Source: Chrysopilus asiliformis
Lineage: Eukaryota; Arthropoda; Insecta; Diptera; Rhagionidae
Direction: 5' to 3'
Assembly: GCA_964034945.1 (NCBI GenBank)
Contig: OZ035963.1
Coordinates: 44,353,090-44,417,089, forward strand
Length of the DNA: 64,000 bases
Shown: piece by piece, positions 1 through 11,285 of the stretch
Layout: each line of letters starts with the position of its first letter
Position numbering within the stretch: position 1 is the first letter of the stretch
Position numbers and translations under genes: made by a program
Notes under the pieces: generated by a model
What the model was told of the DNA's origin: nothing
Databases searched by the model: none
Seen by the model: the letters and a program-made list of their open reading frames with translations, nothing else

Positions 1-112
1 TAGGCTACTTTTTATTGACCTCCCCCCTCTCCTTTGGTACCCCTTCCCTGATAACTTTCGAACCGTTCAACCGATTGGGGTGCGGCTTTCATTAATATAG
101 AAGTCATTCCTC

Positions 113-875
113 AAGGAAATTTTTCGCCCACTAATATCTACCCTCCCTCCTCTCAGTAAACCCCCTCGCCTGCTATCTTCTACAACAATGAGAGATTCGG
201 ATTCGGTTTTCTCCTTTAGGAAGGTCAGCCCTTAGGGAGATTTTTCGCCCACTAATATCTACCCTCCCTCCTCTCAGTAAATCCCCTCGCCTGCTATCTT
301 CTACAACAATGAGAGATTCGGATTCGGTTTTCTCCTTTAGGAAGGTCAGCCCTTAGGGAGATTTTTCGCCCACTAATATCTACCCTCCCTCCTCTCAGTA
401 AACCCCCTCGCCTGCTATCTTCTACAACAATGAGAGATTCGGATTCGGTTTTCTCCTTTAGGAAGGTCAGCCCTTAGGGAGATTTTTCGCCCACTAATAT
501 CTACCCTCCCTCCTCTCAGTAAATCCCCTCGCCTGCTATCTTCTACAACAATGAGAGATTCGGATTCGGTTTTCTCCTTTAGGAAGGTCAGCCCTTAGGG
601 AGATTTTTCGCCCACTAATATCTACCCTCCCTCCTCTCAGTAAACCCCCTCGCCTGCTATCTTCTACAACAATGAGAGATTCGGATTCGGATTCGGTTTT
701 CTCCTTTAGGAAGGTCAGCCCTTAGGGAGATTTTTCGCCCACTAATATCTACCCTCCCTCCTCTCAGTAAACCCCCTCGCCTGCTACCTTCTACAACAAT
801 GAGAGATTCGGATTCGGTTTTCTCCTTTAGGAAGGTCAGCCCTTAGGGAGATTTTTCGCCCACTAATATCTACCC
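113..875. repeat. 121-bp tandem minisatellite, about 6.5 units
   Basis: A unit starting near TTTTTCGCCCACTAATATCT recurs at about 118, 241, 362, 483, 604, 731 and 852. Spacing is 121 bp except one 127-bp unit that carries an extra GGATTC. Units are nearly identical apart from an alternating C/T in AAACCCCC/AAATCCCC. The first unit is diverged, and the sequence before it (CAACCGATTGGGGTGCGG) resembles the interior of the Helitron-type repeats seen elsewhere, so the array may be an expanded Helitron interior. Confidence 0.95.
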
Positions 876-2240
876 CCCCCCCCCCAGGGTAAGGGGTAGG
901 GGAAGGAGAAGGAGAAGGAGAAGGAGAAGGAGAAGGAGAAGGAGAAGGAGAAGGGGAAGGGGAAGGGGAAGGGGAAGGGGAAGGGAAGGGGAAGGGGAAG
1001 GGGAAGGGAAGGGAAGGGGAAGGGAAGGGAAGGGAAGGGAAGGGAAGGGAAGGGAAGGGAAGGGGAAGGGGAAGGGGAAGGGGAAGGGGAAGGGAAAGGG
1101 GAAGGGAAAGGGAAAGGGAAAGGGAAAGGGAAAGGGAAAGGGAAAGGGAAAGGGAAAGGGAAAGGGAAAGGGAAAGGGAAAGGGAAAGGGAAAGGGAAAG
1201 GGAAAGGGAAAGGGAAAGGGAAAGGGAAAGGGAAAGGGAAAGGGAAAGGGAAAGGGAAAGGGAAAGGGAAAGGGAAAGGGAAAGGGAAAGGGAAAGGGAA
1301 AGGGAAAGGGAAAGGGAAAGGGAAAGGGAAAGGGAAAGGGAAAGGGAAAGGGAAAGGGAAAGGGAAAGGGAAAGGGAAAGGGAAAGGGAAAGGGAAAGGG
1401 AAAGGGAAAGGGAAAGGGAAAGGGAAAGGGAAAGGGAAAGGGAAAGGGAAAGGGAAAGGGAAAGGGAAAGGGAAAGGGAAAGGGAAAGGGAAAGGGAAAG
1501 GGAAAGGGAAAGGGAAAGGGAAAGGGAAAGGGAAAGGGAAAGGGAAAGGGAAAGGGAAAGGGAAAGGGAAAGGGAAAGGGAAAGGGAAAGGGAAAGGGAA
1601 AGGGAAAGGGAAAGGGAAAGGGAAAGGGAAAGGGAAAGGGAAAGGGAAAGGGAAAGGGAAAGGGAAAGGGAAAGGGAAAGGGAAAGGGAAAGGGAAAGGG
1701 AAAGGGAAAGGGAAAGGGAAAGGGAAAGGGAAAGGGAAAGGGAAAGGGAAAGGGAAAGGGAAAGGGAAAGGGAAAGGGAAAGGGAAAGGGAAAGGGAAAG
1801 GGAAAGGGAAAGGGAAAGGGAAAGGGAAAGGGAAAGGGAAAGGGAAAGGGAAAGGGAAAGGGAAAGGGAAAGGGAAAGGGAAAGGGAAAGGGAAAGGGAA
1901 AGGGAAAGGGAAAGGGAAAGGGAAAGGGAAAGGGAAAGGGAAAGGGAAAGGGAAAGGGAAAGGGAAAGGGAAAGGGAAAGGGAAAGGGAAAGGGAAAGGG
2001 AAAGGGAAAGGGAAAGGGAAAGGGAAAGGGAAAGGGAAAGGGAAAGGGAAAGGGAAAGGGAAAGGGAAAGGGAAAGGGAAAGGGAAAGGGAAAGGGAAAG
2101 GGAAAGGGAAAGGGAAAGGGAAAGGGAAAGGGAAAGGGAAAGGGAAAGGGAAAGGGAAAGGGAAAGGGAAAGGGAAAGGGAAAGGGAAAGGGAAAGGGAA
2201 AGGGAAAGGGAAAGGGAAAGGGAAAGGGACAGGGAAAGGG
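876..2240. repeat. Purine microsatellite, (GGGAAA)n over 1.1 kb
   Basis: After a run of C and a short G-rich lead-in, units change stepwise: GGAGAA (about 905-950), GGGGAA and GGGAA mixtures (about 951-1100), then an essentially perfect GGGAAA array to about 2238, roughly 190 units. One strand is all purine. The long open frame of alternating Pro-Phe on the minus strand is a by-product of the repeat and not a gene. Confidence 0.97.
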
Positions 2241-2341
2241 GGGAAGGAAGAAGTGGTAGGAGGGTGGTTGGTAGAGGGAGGAAGTGGAGAGAGGAGGGGA
2301 TAAATTACTGATGTTTCGTCATACATTGCAATATATACATA

Positions 2342-2854
2342 TCTATATATATAAAAATGGATGTTTGTCTATTTGTCTGTCTGTCTGAGATTACAAAACT
2401 CAAAAACTACTGGACCGATTTTTACGCGGTTTTTTGCAAAATGATCTGTGTTGCCAGAAGCAGGTTTTTAGCTATGTTAGATTTTTAAAATTCGAGAGAG
2501 AAGGTCCTGTAATGATAACGCAAATGTCCTTTTTCCAATTTTTCTTGAAACAATTGACACTAGGGGGTTTTCGAGGTCGCTGATCGCGAATCCAGTGTTC
2601 GATTTTTCAAATGCTAAACGGAAGGTCCTGTAAAGATAACGGAAATGTCCTTTTTCCAATTTTTCTCGCAAAAATCGGCTTTGGGAGGTTTTCAGGGTTG
2701 CTTATCACGAATCTGAAGTTGGAATTTTAAAATTCGAAACGGAAGGTCCTGTAAGGATAACATTTTTTCCCAAAACTTTTTAAGTTATCTATGGTTTTTT
2801 GGCATTCTAAAAGTTATACAAAAAACTTTTAGCTGCCAACGAAGGGTCTGCTAG
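2342..2854 (+). mobile_element. Non-autonomous Helitron, family G copy 1
   Basis: Begins TC after an A (ATCTATATATATAAAAATGG) and ends CTAG followed by T, as expected for Helitron insertion between A and T. The interior has a short CTGT microsatellite, then the phrase CTACTGGACCGATTTTT, then degenerate repeats of a roughly 110-bp unit containing GGTCCTGTAAGGATAACG. The 3' end (CTGCCAACGAAGGGTCTG) is shared with the copies at 26328-27407 and 36505-37010. No Rep/helicase coding is present. Confidence 0.7.
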
Positions 2855-2889
2855 TACTTTTATATTTTTGTGAGGTTAATTTTGTATTT

Positions 2890-3405
2890 TCAAATGTAAA
2901 AAGAAAAAGAAAGTTGATGCCTTCAGCCGCCATATTTCCCATTGACATTTGATGGAAACGATTTCGTTTCGAGAATTAAATTTCTTATTTCAGGCGAATG
3001 ACTGAAGGATATTGCATAAAAAGTATATAGCAGACATTTTTGAAACAGCATAATTTTATTGGCATCAAAATTTCATTGCAAAAGAAAAAATAAATTTGAC
3101 CGGTAAAATAAAATTAAAGAAATTTTTCATTAAAACTAAATAATTTGATGGCCCATTAAAATCTGTTTAAATTTCAGATCCAATATTGTCGAAAAATTTT
3201 CGTGGCAACTAAAATCACGACATGCAATCGGAGGAAAAGTCCATTATAAAATAATACTCCACAAAAAGTTTCGATTAATTTATCGCCATTAGATTTTTCT
3301 TGTTCGCTTTCTGTTTACGTTTTAATTTGTTCATCTCTGTTCACTCACCAAGCTAAGTAGCCATTCGAGGGAGAAAGAAAACGCCGCATATTTGCTGCTT
3401 AAAAT
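2890..3405 (+). repeat. Dispersed repeat, copy of 39560-40530
   Basis: The stretch from AAGTTGATGCCTTCAGCCGCC onward matches the later region starting near 39575, including CGAGAATTAAATTTCTTATT, CCATTATAAAATAATACTCC and CATTCGAGGGAGAAAGAAAA. It is interrupted on its right by the THAP element at 3406. I cannot assign it to a superfamily. Confidence 0.8.
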
Positions 3406-3878
3406 CATAGATTAGAGAGTTACTATAGATGAGAAGAAAACGCATTTTCCCATATACTTACGTAGAGTAAATAGCTGAGCTAGCGGAATATTTTCTGATG
3501 ACATCGGTATTCCTTTTCACTCCTTCACGTTCAATTGGGATGCACAATTGACTCATACGACACAAACACAAACATATCCGGGGCCAGCGCTTTGTTTACA
3601 TTCGTCGATGGGAATCATTCGTAGGCGCACAGGTTTTCCATTTTACTTTTATTAACGTTTTTATAGCACGCAAAATGTTCGCGACAAAATATGTGCAATG
3701 TATTGTTAGGGAATGCTCGGCGGACAGCAAGAAAAATCCCAAAAGAAAGTTTTTTACACCATTTCTCACACAAAAGCAATTCATGTCTTTACGAAGCAAA
3801 TGAAACAGATGCAAAGTACTCTTCTTCAGGAAAAAATTTCTTACTCGTTTCTTATCTATAGTAACTCTCTAATCTATG
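3406..3878. mobile_element. P-like TIR element with 7-bp duplication (THAP clan copy 1)
   Basis: Inverted ends begin CATAGATTAGAGAGTTACTA and match for about 30 bp with one difference. TTAAAAT stands on both sides (3399-3405 and 3879-3885), a perfect 7-bp target duplication. The length is 473 bp. The interior carries a 42-codon ORF that looks like the beginning of a THAP finger. About 31-bp TIRs starting CAT, a 7-8-bp duplication and an N-terminal THAP domain are features of P elements; assignment to that superfamily is inference. A matching right-end fragment lies at about 18771-18858. Confidence 0.75.
3675..3803 (+). pseudogene. THAP-like N-terminal fragment (42 aa)
   Basis: An ATG ORF inside the element at 3406-3878. 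Residues 9-14 read CIVREC (a Cys-x4-Cys pair) and are followed by a basic stretch and KRKFFTPF at about 23-30, the layout of the first zinc ligands and the FHxFP strand of a THAP DNA-binding finger. The second half (CxxH, AVPTIF) and any catalytic domain are absent; the frame stops at TGA. Either a decayed transposase start or a very short THAP-only protein. The match is weak without a profile search. Confidence 0.4.
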
Positions 3879-4089
3879 TTAAAATGCACAATATGGGTAT
3901 CAATTCATATGGCAAAATGTTGAATTCACAATGCGGTCGTGTTTCACATTACTCAATGTAAATCTTACAATTTTGCGCAATGGCGCCCTTTTATAGTTGA
4001 AACATACGAATTCATATGCGTTTTCTATGACTTTTTCGCTCAGTGTACATAATTGAGCCAAAAAATTAAATGTTTATAAATATGGCAAC

Positions 4090-4721
4090 ATGGAGGAGGC
4101 TCAAAGAGTGAAAATCATGAAGTTGGGCCACGCGCGGAAGTCCAATAAGGCGATTTCCAATGAATTAAACGTAGCGTTGTCAACTGTTTATGCTGTAAGA
4201 GGGACTTGTTTAGCCAGGGGAAAAGTTAGACCGCAATCTGGAAGCGGTAGACACATTTCAGTAAGGATTCCAGTGTTGATTGAGGCAATCAAAGGAAGGA
4301 TCAGAAGGAATCCGGTAAGGACATCTTGGAGATTCATGTAAAACCATTGATAGAGTCAACGTACGGTAATGATGTGTTTTACGTGTTTCAACAAGACGGG
4401 GAGCCGTGCCACACTGCCAGAAGTACCCAAATTTAGATAATTTAAAAAATCAATAATTTAAAAAACTTCTGGTCTAAGGACATGTGGTCACCGAGCTCTC
4501 CAGACCTTAATCCCCTGGATTTTTTAATATGGGCATATGTTCAGGCTAAGACTGGAGCTAAGGCTTACAGTAATGTGCAAGCTGAAGTCTACCATTACCA
4601 TCGCATGGAACGACAAGCCGGAGTCTTATTTAATATTGACATGTACAAGCCCCGTTTGGAGAAGTTCGTAAATGCTGGAGGTGGACATTTTGGAAAAAAA
4701 ATTTCTTTAACTAGTATGTAA
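4090..4721 (+). pseudogene. Tc1/mariner-superfamily transposase, internally deleted
   Basis: The first 80 codons form an HTH-like segment (MEEAQRVKIMKLGHARKSNK... with LNVALSTVYAV). After a frame break near 4341 the sequence resumes with a catalytic block reading FQQDGEPCHTA (second catalytic Asp, about 4390-4420), then, after another break, WSPSSPDLNPLDFLIWAYVQ (about 4483-4545). The residue after PLD that would be Glu in Tc1 is not, so this looks like a DDxD relative of mariner (maT/rosa-like). The first catalytic Asp region is missing. Tail residues to 4721 look like the family C-terminus. Inactive. I could not define its TIRs. Confidence 0.65.
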
Positions 4722-5011
4722 GATTTAGTTTAGAACGAAATACATTTTTTTTTGTTCAACTTCTATGTTTTATTAAACGGTTTACAATTTAATATGAATT
4801 TTCCAGATTTTTTTTACGCATACGGTAAATATGCATTAAAAAAAGTCTCAAAACTAGCGACTTTTGAGATTTTTTCTCCTCATTTCAGCGATTTTGGGCT
4901 TAAGGTCTGCGGCAACACTGATTCTCGTGGATGGCAATGTTTGCGCATACATGGCGTGGTTAGCACGTTGCTGACTGCCGACGAGATGACAAGTCGGTCG
5001 GGAGTAAAGTA

Positions 5012-5300
5012 TTTTGGCGAGAGTTTTTGGAATTAGATAGAGATTTTCCGGAATTATGGAAAGTGAAAAGTGAAGCACATAAAAAAAATCACTAAAAATG
5101 CTGCATACGAAAAATTAGTGGAAAAATTCAAGGAAATTGAATCGAGCGTAGATCGGGAAATGGTCCGGAGAAAAATAAATAGCATTCGCTGCAGCTACAG
5201 ACGGGAGCTGAAAAAATTAGGAACATGCGAAAAATCCGGAGCAGGTGTTGATGACATTTACACGCCTTCCCTATGGTATTACGATCTTCCCAATTTTTTG
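5012..5300 (+). pseudogene. MADF-domain (Adf-1/SANT-like) remnant with frameshift
   Basis: The conserved pieces are FLELDRDFPELWKVKSEA (about 5024-5077), then after a frame break KNAAYEKLVEKFKEI (about 5090-5140), VRRKINSIRCSYRRELKK (about 5164-5217) and SLWYYDLPNFL (about 5267-5300). This is the order of a MADF domain, a Myb/SANT-like DNA-binding module of Adf-1-type regulators that is also found as an accessory protein of PIF/Harbinger transposons. The frame break near 5078 and run-on into a foldback repeat at 5370 show it is broken. Whether the ancestor was host or transposon is undecided. Confidence 0.7.
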
Positions 5301-5369
5301 CGTTTCTCGATTTTTGATTTTTTGAGCGATGAAAATCGCTATCGTTTTGCCAAGCAAATTTTTTACCCA

Positions 5370-6630
5370 CACGGAGAAAAATGTTGTTTCTTAATTTAAG
5401 AAACATGTTTGCTAAACCCATAAAAGTGGCTCAAAATTTTCAGTTACTAGTATTTAGTAACATTTTTCTTGAATACAGTAACTGATTTTATGGATCACAC
5501 CACCTGTTACTTAAATCAAGAAACTTGAGATTTTTACCAAAATCATATTTTTCTGTGTCAACATCATCTCGTTCCGTTACTGAAATCAAGACACTTTTGT
5601 CTTGAATTTAGTAACATTTTCTGTTAAATCATCAACCGGTATTTAGTAACATTTTTCTCGAATTAAGAAACATTTTTGCACCGTGAAATTTTCGGTTACT
5701 AGAATTAAGAAACATGTTTCTTAATTTCAGCTGCTTTATAAAAAACGGTTACTAAAATTAAGAAACATGTTTCTTAAATTGAGCTGATTTTAAAAAATCG
5801 GTTACTTAAATTAAGAAACATGTTTCTTAATTCCCACCGCTCGTTAAAAATCGGTTACTTAAATTAAGAAACACGTTTCTTAATTTCCACCGCTCGTTAA
5901 AAATCGGTTACTAGAATCAAGAAAATATTTTCTAAATATTTATCTTCTTTTATAATTCGCATATAAACAGCAGAATAGACATATAAAAGGAAAAATAATC
6001 GAACTGAAATTAACTAATATTTAGTAAATATTAGTTGATTTTTTTGGCCATAAACCGTGCAATCGGCTTTGAGGTTTTCGGGAGAAATCCTCGAACCGAT
6101 ACCATAGTTTAACTAGTTAGGAAACCTAGGAATTTTTACGTGTACCTATGTTGGAGTAAAGATAACCGATATACTCGTGGATGCGGTTTTTCTTTCTTTC
6201 CTATGTGTAAATTACCAACAAAACACAACACATGTAAAACCTAGCCACATTTTCATACACCAACCAACACATGCAATCTTCCGACAGCGGAAGCATCTGA
6301 AATTAAGAAACATGTTTCTTGATTTCAGTAACCGATTTTTAAAGAGCGGTCGAAATTAAGAAACACGTTTCTCAATTTAAGTAACCGATTTTGATAAAGC
6401 AGCTGAAATTAAGAAACATGTTTCTTGATTTCAGTAACCAATTTTTAAAGAGCGGTCGAAATTAAGAAACACGTTTCTCAATTTAAGTAACCGATTTCTA
6501 TAATCAGTTTAAAATGAAGTAGCATTTTCTCCATATAAGTAACCGAAATGTGACTAGATTTAAGAAAAATGTTGGACGGTGCCATAAGCTTCCTAGTTTT
6601 TCTTGATTCTAGGAAATATTTTTTTCCGTG
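5370..6630. mobile_element. Foldback-like element with palindromic minisatellite interior
   Basis: The ends are CACGGAGAAAAATGTT on the left and AATATTTTTTTCCGTG on the right, a short imperfect TIR. The interior holds many copies of the perfect palindrome AAGAAACATGTTTCTT set in units of about 50-70 bp. Units left of about 5950 read ATCGGTTACTTAAATTAAGA; those right of about 6290 read the reverse complement, so the whole element can fold back. No transposase. The element at 53251-56609 has the same kind of ends. Confidence 0.7.
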
Positions 6631-7582
6631 CAGTTTTAATTTTTTTTTTGTTTTTCTTTTAGGGCCTTTGCATTCAAAAATTATGTTTCACAGTGTTTTA
6701 AAAATCACAAAATATTACGGAAAACGCCACATACTCAATGATGGCCTATGACAAATTAATGTATGCACAATGGATGGGATATTTGCATGAACAAATTGGC
6801 ATGTGCAAACACCGATGTATGTCATACATGTATCTCGTGGATGGGGGCCTTAAGGCAGATTTTCTAATTTGTACTCCTCAAAACTAATAATTCATTAAAA
6901 AGTGTAATAAAATAAAACCGCTTTGAGGAGTTTTGATTTTTTGCAGACTGAATGTAATAATTTCTTCACAAGCTGATTTTTCGCAACTTTTAAAATAAAT
7001 TATGTGTTAATTTATTTCACATGATCAACATTAGTAATTGTTAAAAAATCACCACAGACTATTTTTTTAAACAATTAAAAATTGTTTTTTTTTATTTAAA
7101 AATAATTTATTATTTTTAAATAAAAAAAAACAATTTACATATCATTGTGAAGCAAAGTGCGAACTAATAGCTAGTAAAGACGTTTTCAGTTGCATAGTCA
7201 CAATTAATTAGAATTTAAAAACCTTTAATATTAAAAACTAGATCAAGTTCAATTTTGATTTTGACATTTTGGTAAAGTATGAGGAGGAAATAACTTCAAA
7301 GTTAAAATACCGAAATGTCTCACAACAGACACAAAGAATAAGAAAAATTTCTTGTTGTGATTTTACGACGTCTATGATTAGCTTTTGGTCTTTAGCCGGA
7401 TTCACTCTGAAAATTTTCATTTGCTGGTGAATTTATCATCTTTTTCTGACTATTATATACATTCGAAAGTGACAGCTAGTGATTTGAATTCGGTCGTCTA
7501 TTCCGAATTAATGAAAATAAATCAAAGCTGTTCAAAGCAACGTAGATTAGAGCTGAAAATCACACGGGCGATCGTTTGTAGA
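6631..7582. other. No gene recognised; one AT palindrome
   Basis: AT-rich sequence without a supported ORF. A near-perfect palindrome with about 28-bp arms, built from ATTGTTTTTTTTTATTTAAA and its complement, lies at about 7080-7132. Confidence 0.6.
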
Positions 7583-8559
7583 CAGGGTGACCAGATTCCT
7601 TTTTTTGTAGACCCCGAGATTGGTCGTGGTGAAAAAAAAAATTAATATGGTGAAAAGCTATAAAATTTCCCTCTAAAATATTGGAAGAGTCTGGATACCA
7701 ACTCCCATAGAACCAACCGTCGTTTGTGATATCATCATCATACTAATATATAAAAATGAGTTGATGTCTGTCTGTCTGTTCCTCTTTCACGCAAAAACGG
7801 CTGAACCGATTGACTTGAAATTTGGCATGAGTGTCTGTGGTAGTTCTGGTTCCAACATAGGCATACGGAAAAGTAACACGAGGGATGGGGGAGTAAGAGG
7901 AGGGGGTAAAGTGATTTCGAAACTTAGTTTTTGCGCTATGTTACTCTTTCGCAGGGAAACTACTGAACCGATTGGCCTGAAATTTGGCATAGATGTTCGT
8001 CGGGGGTTCAGCCCCAACATAGATCCATTAAAAAGTAGCCCAAGAGGTGGGGGAGTAAGGGGAGGGGGTAAAGTGATCTCGAAACTTAGCTCTTCCTCTA
8101 TGTTACCCTTTCACTGGGAAACTATCGAGCCGATTGGCCTGAAGTTTAGCTCCAACATAGACCATAAAAAAAAATTTAAAAAACTTAACCCGGCAACGAC
8201 GGGTATGCAAGCTAGTATAACATATTTCTCAGCCTACCACAGCACCTCTGAAATAGTTCCATATGAACATAAGAATGTATCCTCATAGAAAACCAAAACA
8301 AAACAATTTTAAAAGTTTTTAATTCGCGTTTAAATAAGAAACGTTTATTAAAAACAAAAAATCAATAAAACGAAACAATGATTCAATAAAACAAAATAAC
8401 AATTATATACAAAAACGAATTTTTCCAGAAAGTGAAAGTAAGACGCGATTTTCTTAAACATTTGGCATTACCCGGAGACTTTGTTGCAAAACCCTGAGCC
8501 CGAAGATTCGAGGTGGAAACTCGAAGAGTCCGGGTCAAATTGGAGATCTGGTCACCCTA
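7583..8559. mobile_element. Non-autonomous hAT element
   Basis: The ends are CAGGGTGACCAGAT and, inverted, TAGGGTGACCAGAT. TTTGTAGA flanks both sides (7575-7582 and 8560-8567), a perfect 8-bp duplication as in hAT elements. A Helitron (7738-8215) is nested inside. No transposase ORF remains. Confidence 0.85.
7738..8215 (+). mobile_element. Non-autonomous Helitron, family H copy 1
   Basis: Starts TCATACTAATATATAAAAAT after an A and ends with the hairpin ACCCGGCAACGACGGGT followed by ATGCAAGCTAG and then T. The interior has a short CTGT run and two to three repeats of a block with GGCTGAACCGATTGACTTGA and GGGGGTAAAGTGAT. The same termini appear inverted at 62925-63836. The long open frame through it is incidental. 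Confidence 0.85.
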
Positions 8560-8567
8560 TTTGTAGA

Positions 8568-8944
8568 TGATTCAGCAACTTGACCTCTATTCGCTTGCAT
8601 CAAATATTAATTTTCTAAAAATATTCTACCAAACACTTTGAATTTCCACCGTCCTGATATTTTCTTCTATATTCTCGTACTACGCCAGTTATATTAAAAT
8701 ATACTAAAATACCGATATTCTGTTTTTCGTACGCACTCTATTTTTATTTATGCAAGTCGGCAAAGTATTATAGTAAAAGAAATGAATGAATGAAAATTGG
8801 TGAAATTTAATGAAAATCGTATTTAAATATACAAAAAAGAAACATTTATAATAATGGAGTGACGATCAATTTTGTGAATCACAGCGTGCCGGGTTAATTT
8901 TGAGCGCAAGGCTACTGAACGTTAAGAAAAATTGATTCAAATTC
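8568..8944. other. No feature recognised
   Basis: AT-rich spacer between the hAT at 7583 and the nest that starts at 8948. Nothing supported on either strand. Confidence 0.5.
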
Positions 8945-10948
8945 TAACGCCCGCCATACACTTGAACTAAGTGAGCTCAACTACGTGAGCTAAGTTTTTC
9001 GCCGAAAGTAAAATCCTTAGCATTTACATTGGTGACCGGGACCGCACACTTCAGCGAAACTATGAAACTACGTCGCCTAGTCATGAGCGAGACGGATTAA
9101 GCTCGCTCGCGTAGTTCACCGAACTAACATTGATTTACACATTTGGGTCACAGCGACGTCGCTGTTGAAGATTTGGTGCCTTCGGAGGAACAGTTGTGAC
9201 TTAACAGCGACGTTTGAGTGATGTCTACGTGACGTATTTGGCGCAACACTTTTCCCAAGAATATGCCTTCGGAGGCACACGCTGTGAGGTGACAACGACG
9301 TCGCTGTTTAATATGGAATCTGTCATTCGTTTTTTAATAGTGTGTGTAAACAGAAGGTACTTAATACTATAAATATGCGAAAATTGTATTAGGTGTGATG
9401 GTTATAAAACATTTATAAATGTGTACTTCCATCGAATGTGTTTATGTGTAGCTTCATCGAATATTCTTAAATAATGGAAGACATATTTTATGAATGCCAA
9501 TCTGAATGAAATTAAATAATAGCATTTGGATGATTTTTCAGATCAAAAACTTGAAACGAATGAAATTTTTCGATGAAAGTGCTTGTGTTGCTTCCTAAAA
9601 AAATTACTCCTCCTCATAATTTTGCAAAAAAGGGAAATTTTTCATGAAAATCTGAAAAAATGGGCATAAAAACTTTAACAAAAAACGATTCAAACTAATT
9701 TCTAAGAGAAGATATTATTCCAAAAACGGATTTTTTCCTAATCAGGTTCATGAAATAGCATTAAAAAAGCCTTTAATTAGATTTACAAAACTCGCAAATC
9801 GTTTAACAAAATCACCGCCATATTTAACACTAGATTGCCCAAGGAAGTCAAGCAGTCAAAATGACTGCTTTTGGCAATATAGGTATAACCAGTGGCGTAG
9901 CGAGGGGGGAGGGGGGGGGGGGCGGTCCGCCCCGGGCGGCACTCTTTATGGGGCGGCAAATTCAAGACATTTCGGAACAAATTAAAAAAAAATGTTTCAA
10001 CACATTTCGGAACAAATGAAAAAATTGGGTGTTAAAAGATAGTGTCTTTGATATAGGAAATTTCACGCGCTGCTTTTTAAGCTCGAATTTATTTTTATTT
10101 TTTGTTCTTTTTTTTCTTAATTAGGAATCCTCTTTAAACATTTTCACGACGGCGACTTTACAGATAAACACTGACATACATATGAACCTGTCATCGCCAC
10201 GGCACAGTACCATAGTACAAAAAATATCAGTTGTGGTCAACACAAAACTTTCTTCTACAAAATCTACGACCCTGCGCAATTTACGCTAGAGCCCTGTCGC
10301 GTTGTCAACCTAAGACGACCTCCCAATAAATTCTTGGTTTATTCAAAAATATCAAAAACGTACAAAATTTGAGATAACTTGAGAACTGTAAAAGATATGA
10401 ATTTACGGTAAATGGCAAAAATGTAGAAAATGTTAACATCTTTAATTATTCTTTTAACTGATTTGTCGAAAAACCGTTAGTTTGCAAATTATTCGCAAAA
10501 ATATGATTTTTTACATATTAATGAAAATATCTCAATAACGGATAACGGTAAGAATCAAAATTGTGCAGAATGCCATTCTCATTAATTCACTTCATACATT
10601 CAGTCAGCAAAAACCCGTTAGTTTTCGGGATAATCGCAAAAAACTGTTTTTTTTGGAAATAACGGTTTATCTCGATAACAGGTGGAAATATCGAGTTATA
10701 GCTAAAGACGAAAGTGTGGGAAATTTTATTTTCTCCAAGTTTTGTCATACTTAAGGCCACTAAAAAACGCGTAGTTTGGGAGTAAATCGAGAAAAACGAA
10801 ATTGCGATTTTTGAAAAACCGCCATTTTGGATACTTCCGGTTAACGGATTTCCACCAAAAGTTGATAGGATCGTCCCATTTCAGGACCCAACATGCCTAT
10901 AAAATTTCATGGCGCTAGCTCTATTAGTTTTTGAGAAATCTTGTACAC

Positions 10949-11146
10949 AGACTGACAGACAGACTGACAGACAGACTGACAGACAGACTGACAGACAGAC
11001 TGACAGACTGACAGACTGACAGACTGACAGACTGACAGACTGACAGACTGACAGACTGACAGACTGACAGACTGACAGACTGACAGACTGACAGACTGAC
11101 AGACTGACAGACTGACAGACTGACAGACTGACAGACTGACAGACAG
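10949..11146. repeat. (ACTGACAG)n octamer microsatellite
   Basis: Begins as alternating GACAGACAGACTGA units and becomes a near-perfect ACTGACAG array of about 20 units. It follows a conserved non-coding block ending TAGTTTTTGAGAAATCTTGT, the same order (conserved block, then CAGA-type run) seen in the other dispersed families. The ORFs of repeated Ser-Val-Cys-Gln are artefacts. Confidence 0.95.
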
Positions 11147-11285
11147 AGACATTTTTTAAATATGACTCCAATCGACTCAGGAGTGATCGGAAAATGTTTT
11201 TTAGGCAAAATTAAGAGGTCGAAATTTTTCATGAATACAATACTTTATTATACTCCGTAGAAGAAAGTAAAAACAGTAGACGCCC

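Noticed and set aside
863..2326. 487-codon minus-strand frame of Pro-Phe repeats
   Set aside because: It is the translation of the (GGGAAA)n array; no codon signal independent of the repeat.
7761..8288. 175-codon plus-strand frame
   Set aside because: It runs through a non-autonomous Helitron; the internal similarity is DNA-level repetition.
10881..11232. Overlapping Ser/Val/Cys/Gln-rich frames
   Set aside because: Three frames of the same octamer microsatellite are all open, which is expected for an 8-bp repeat lacking stop triplets.
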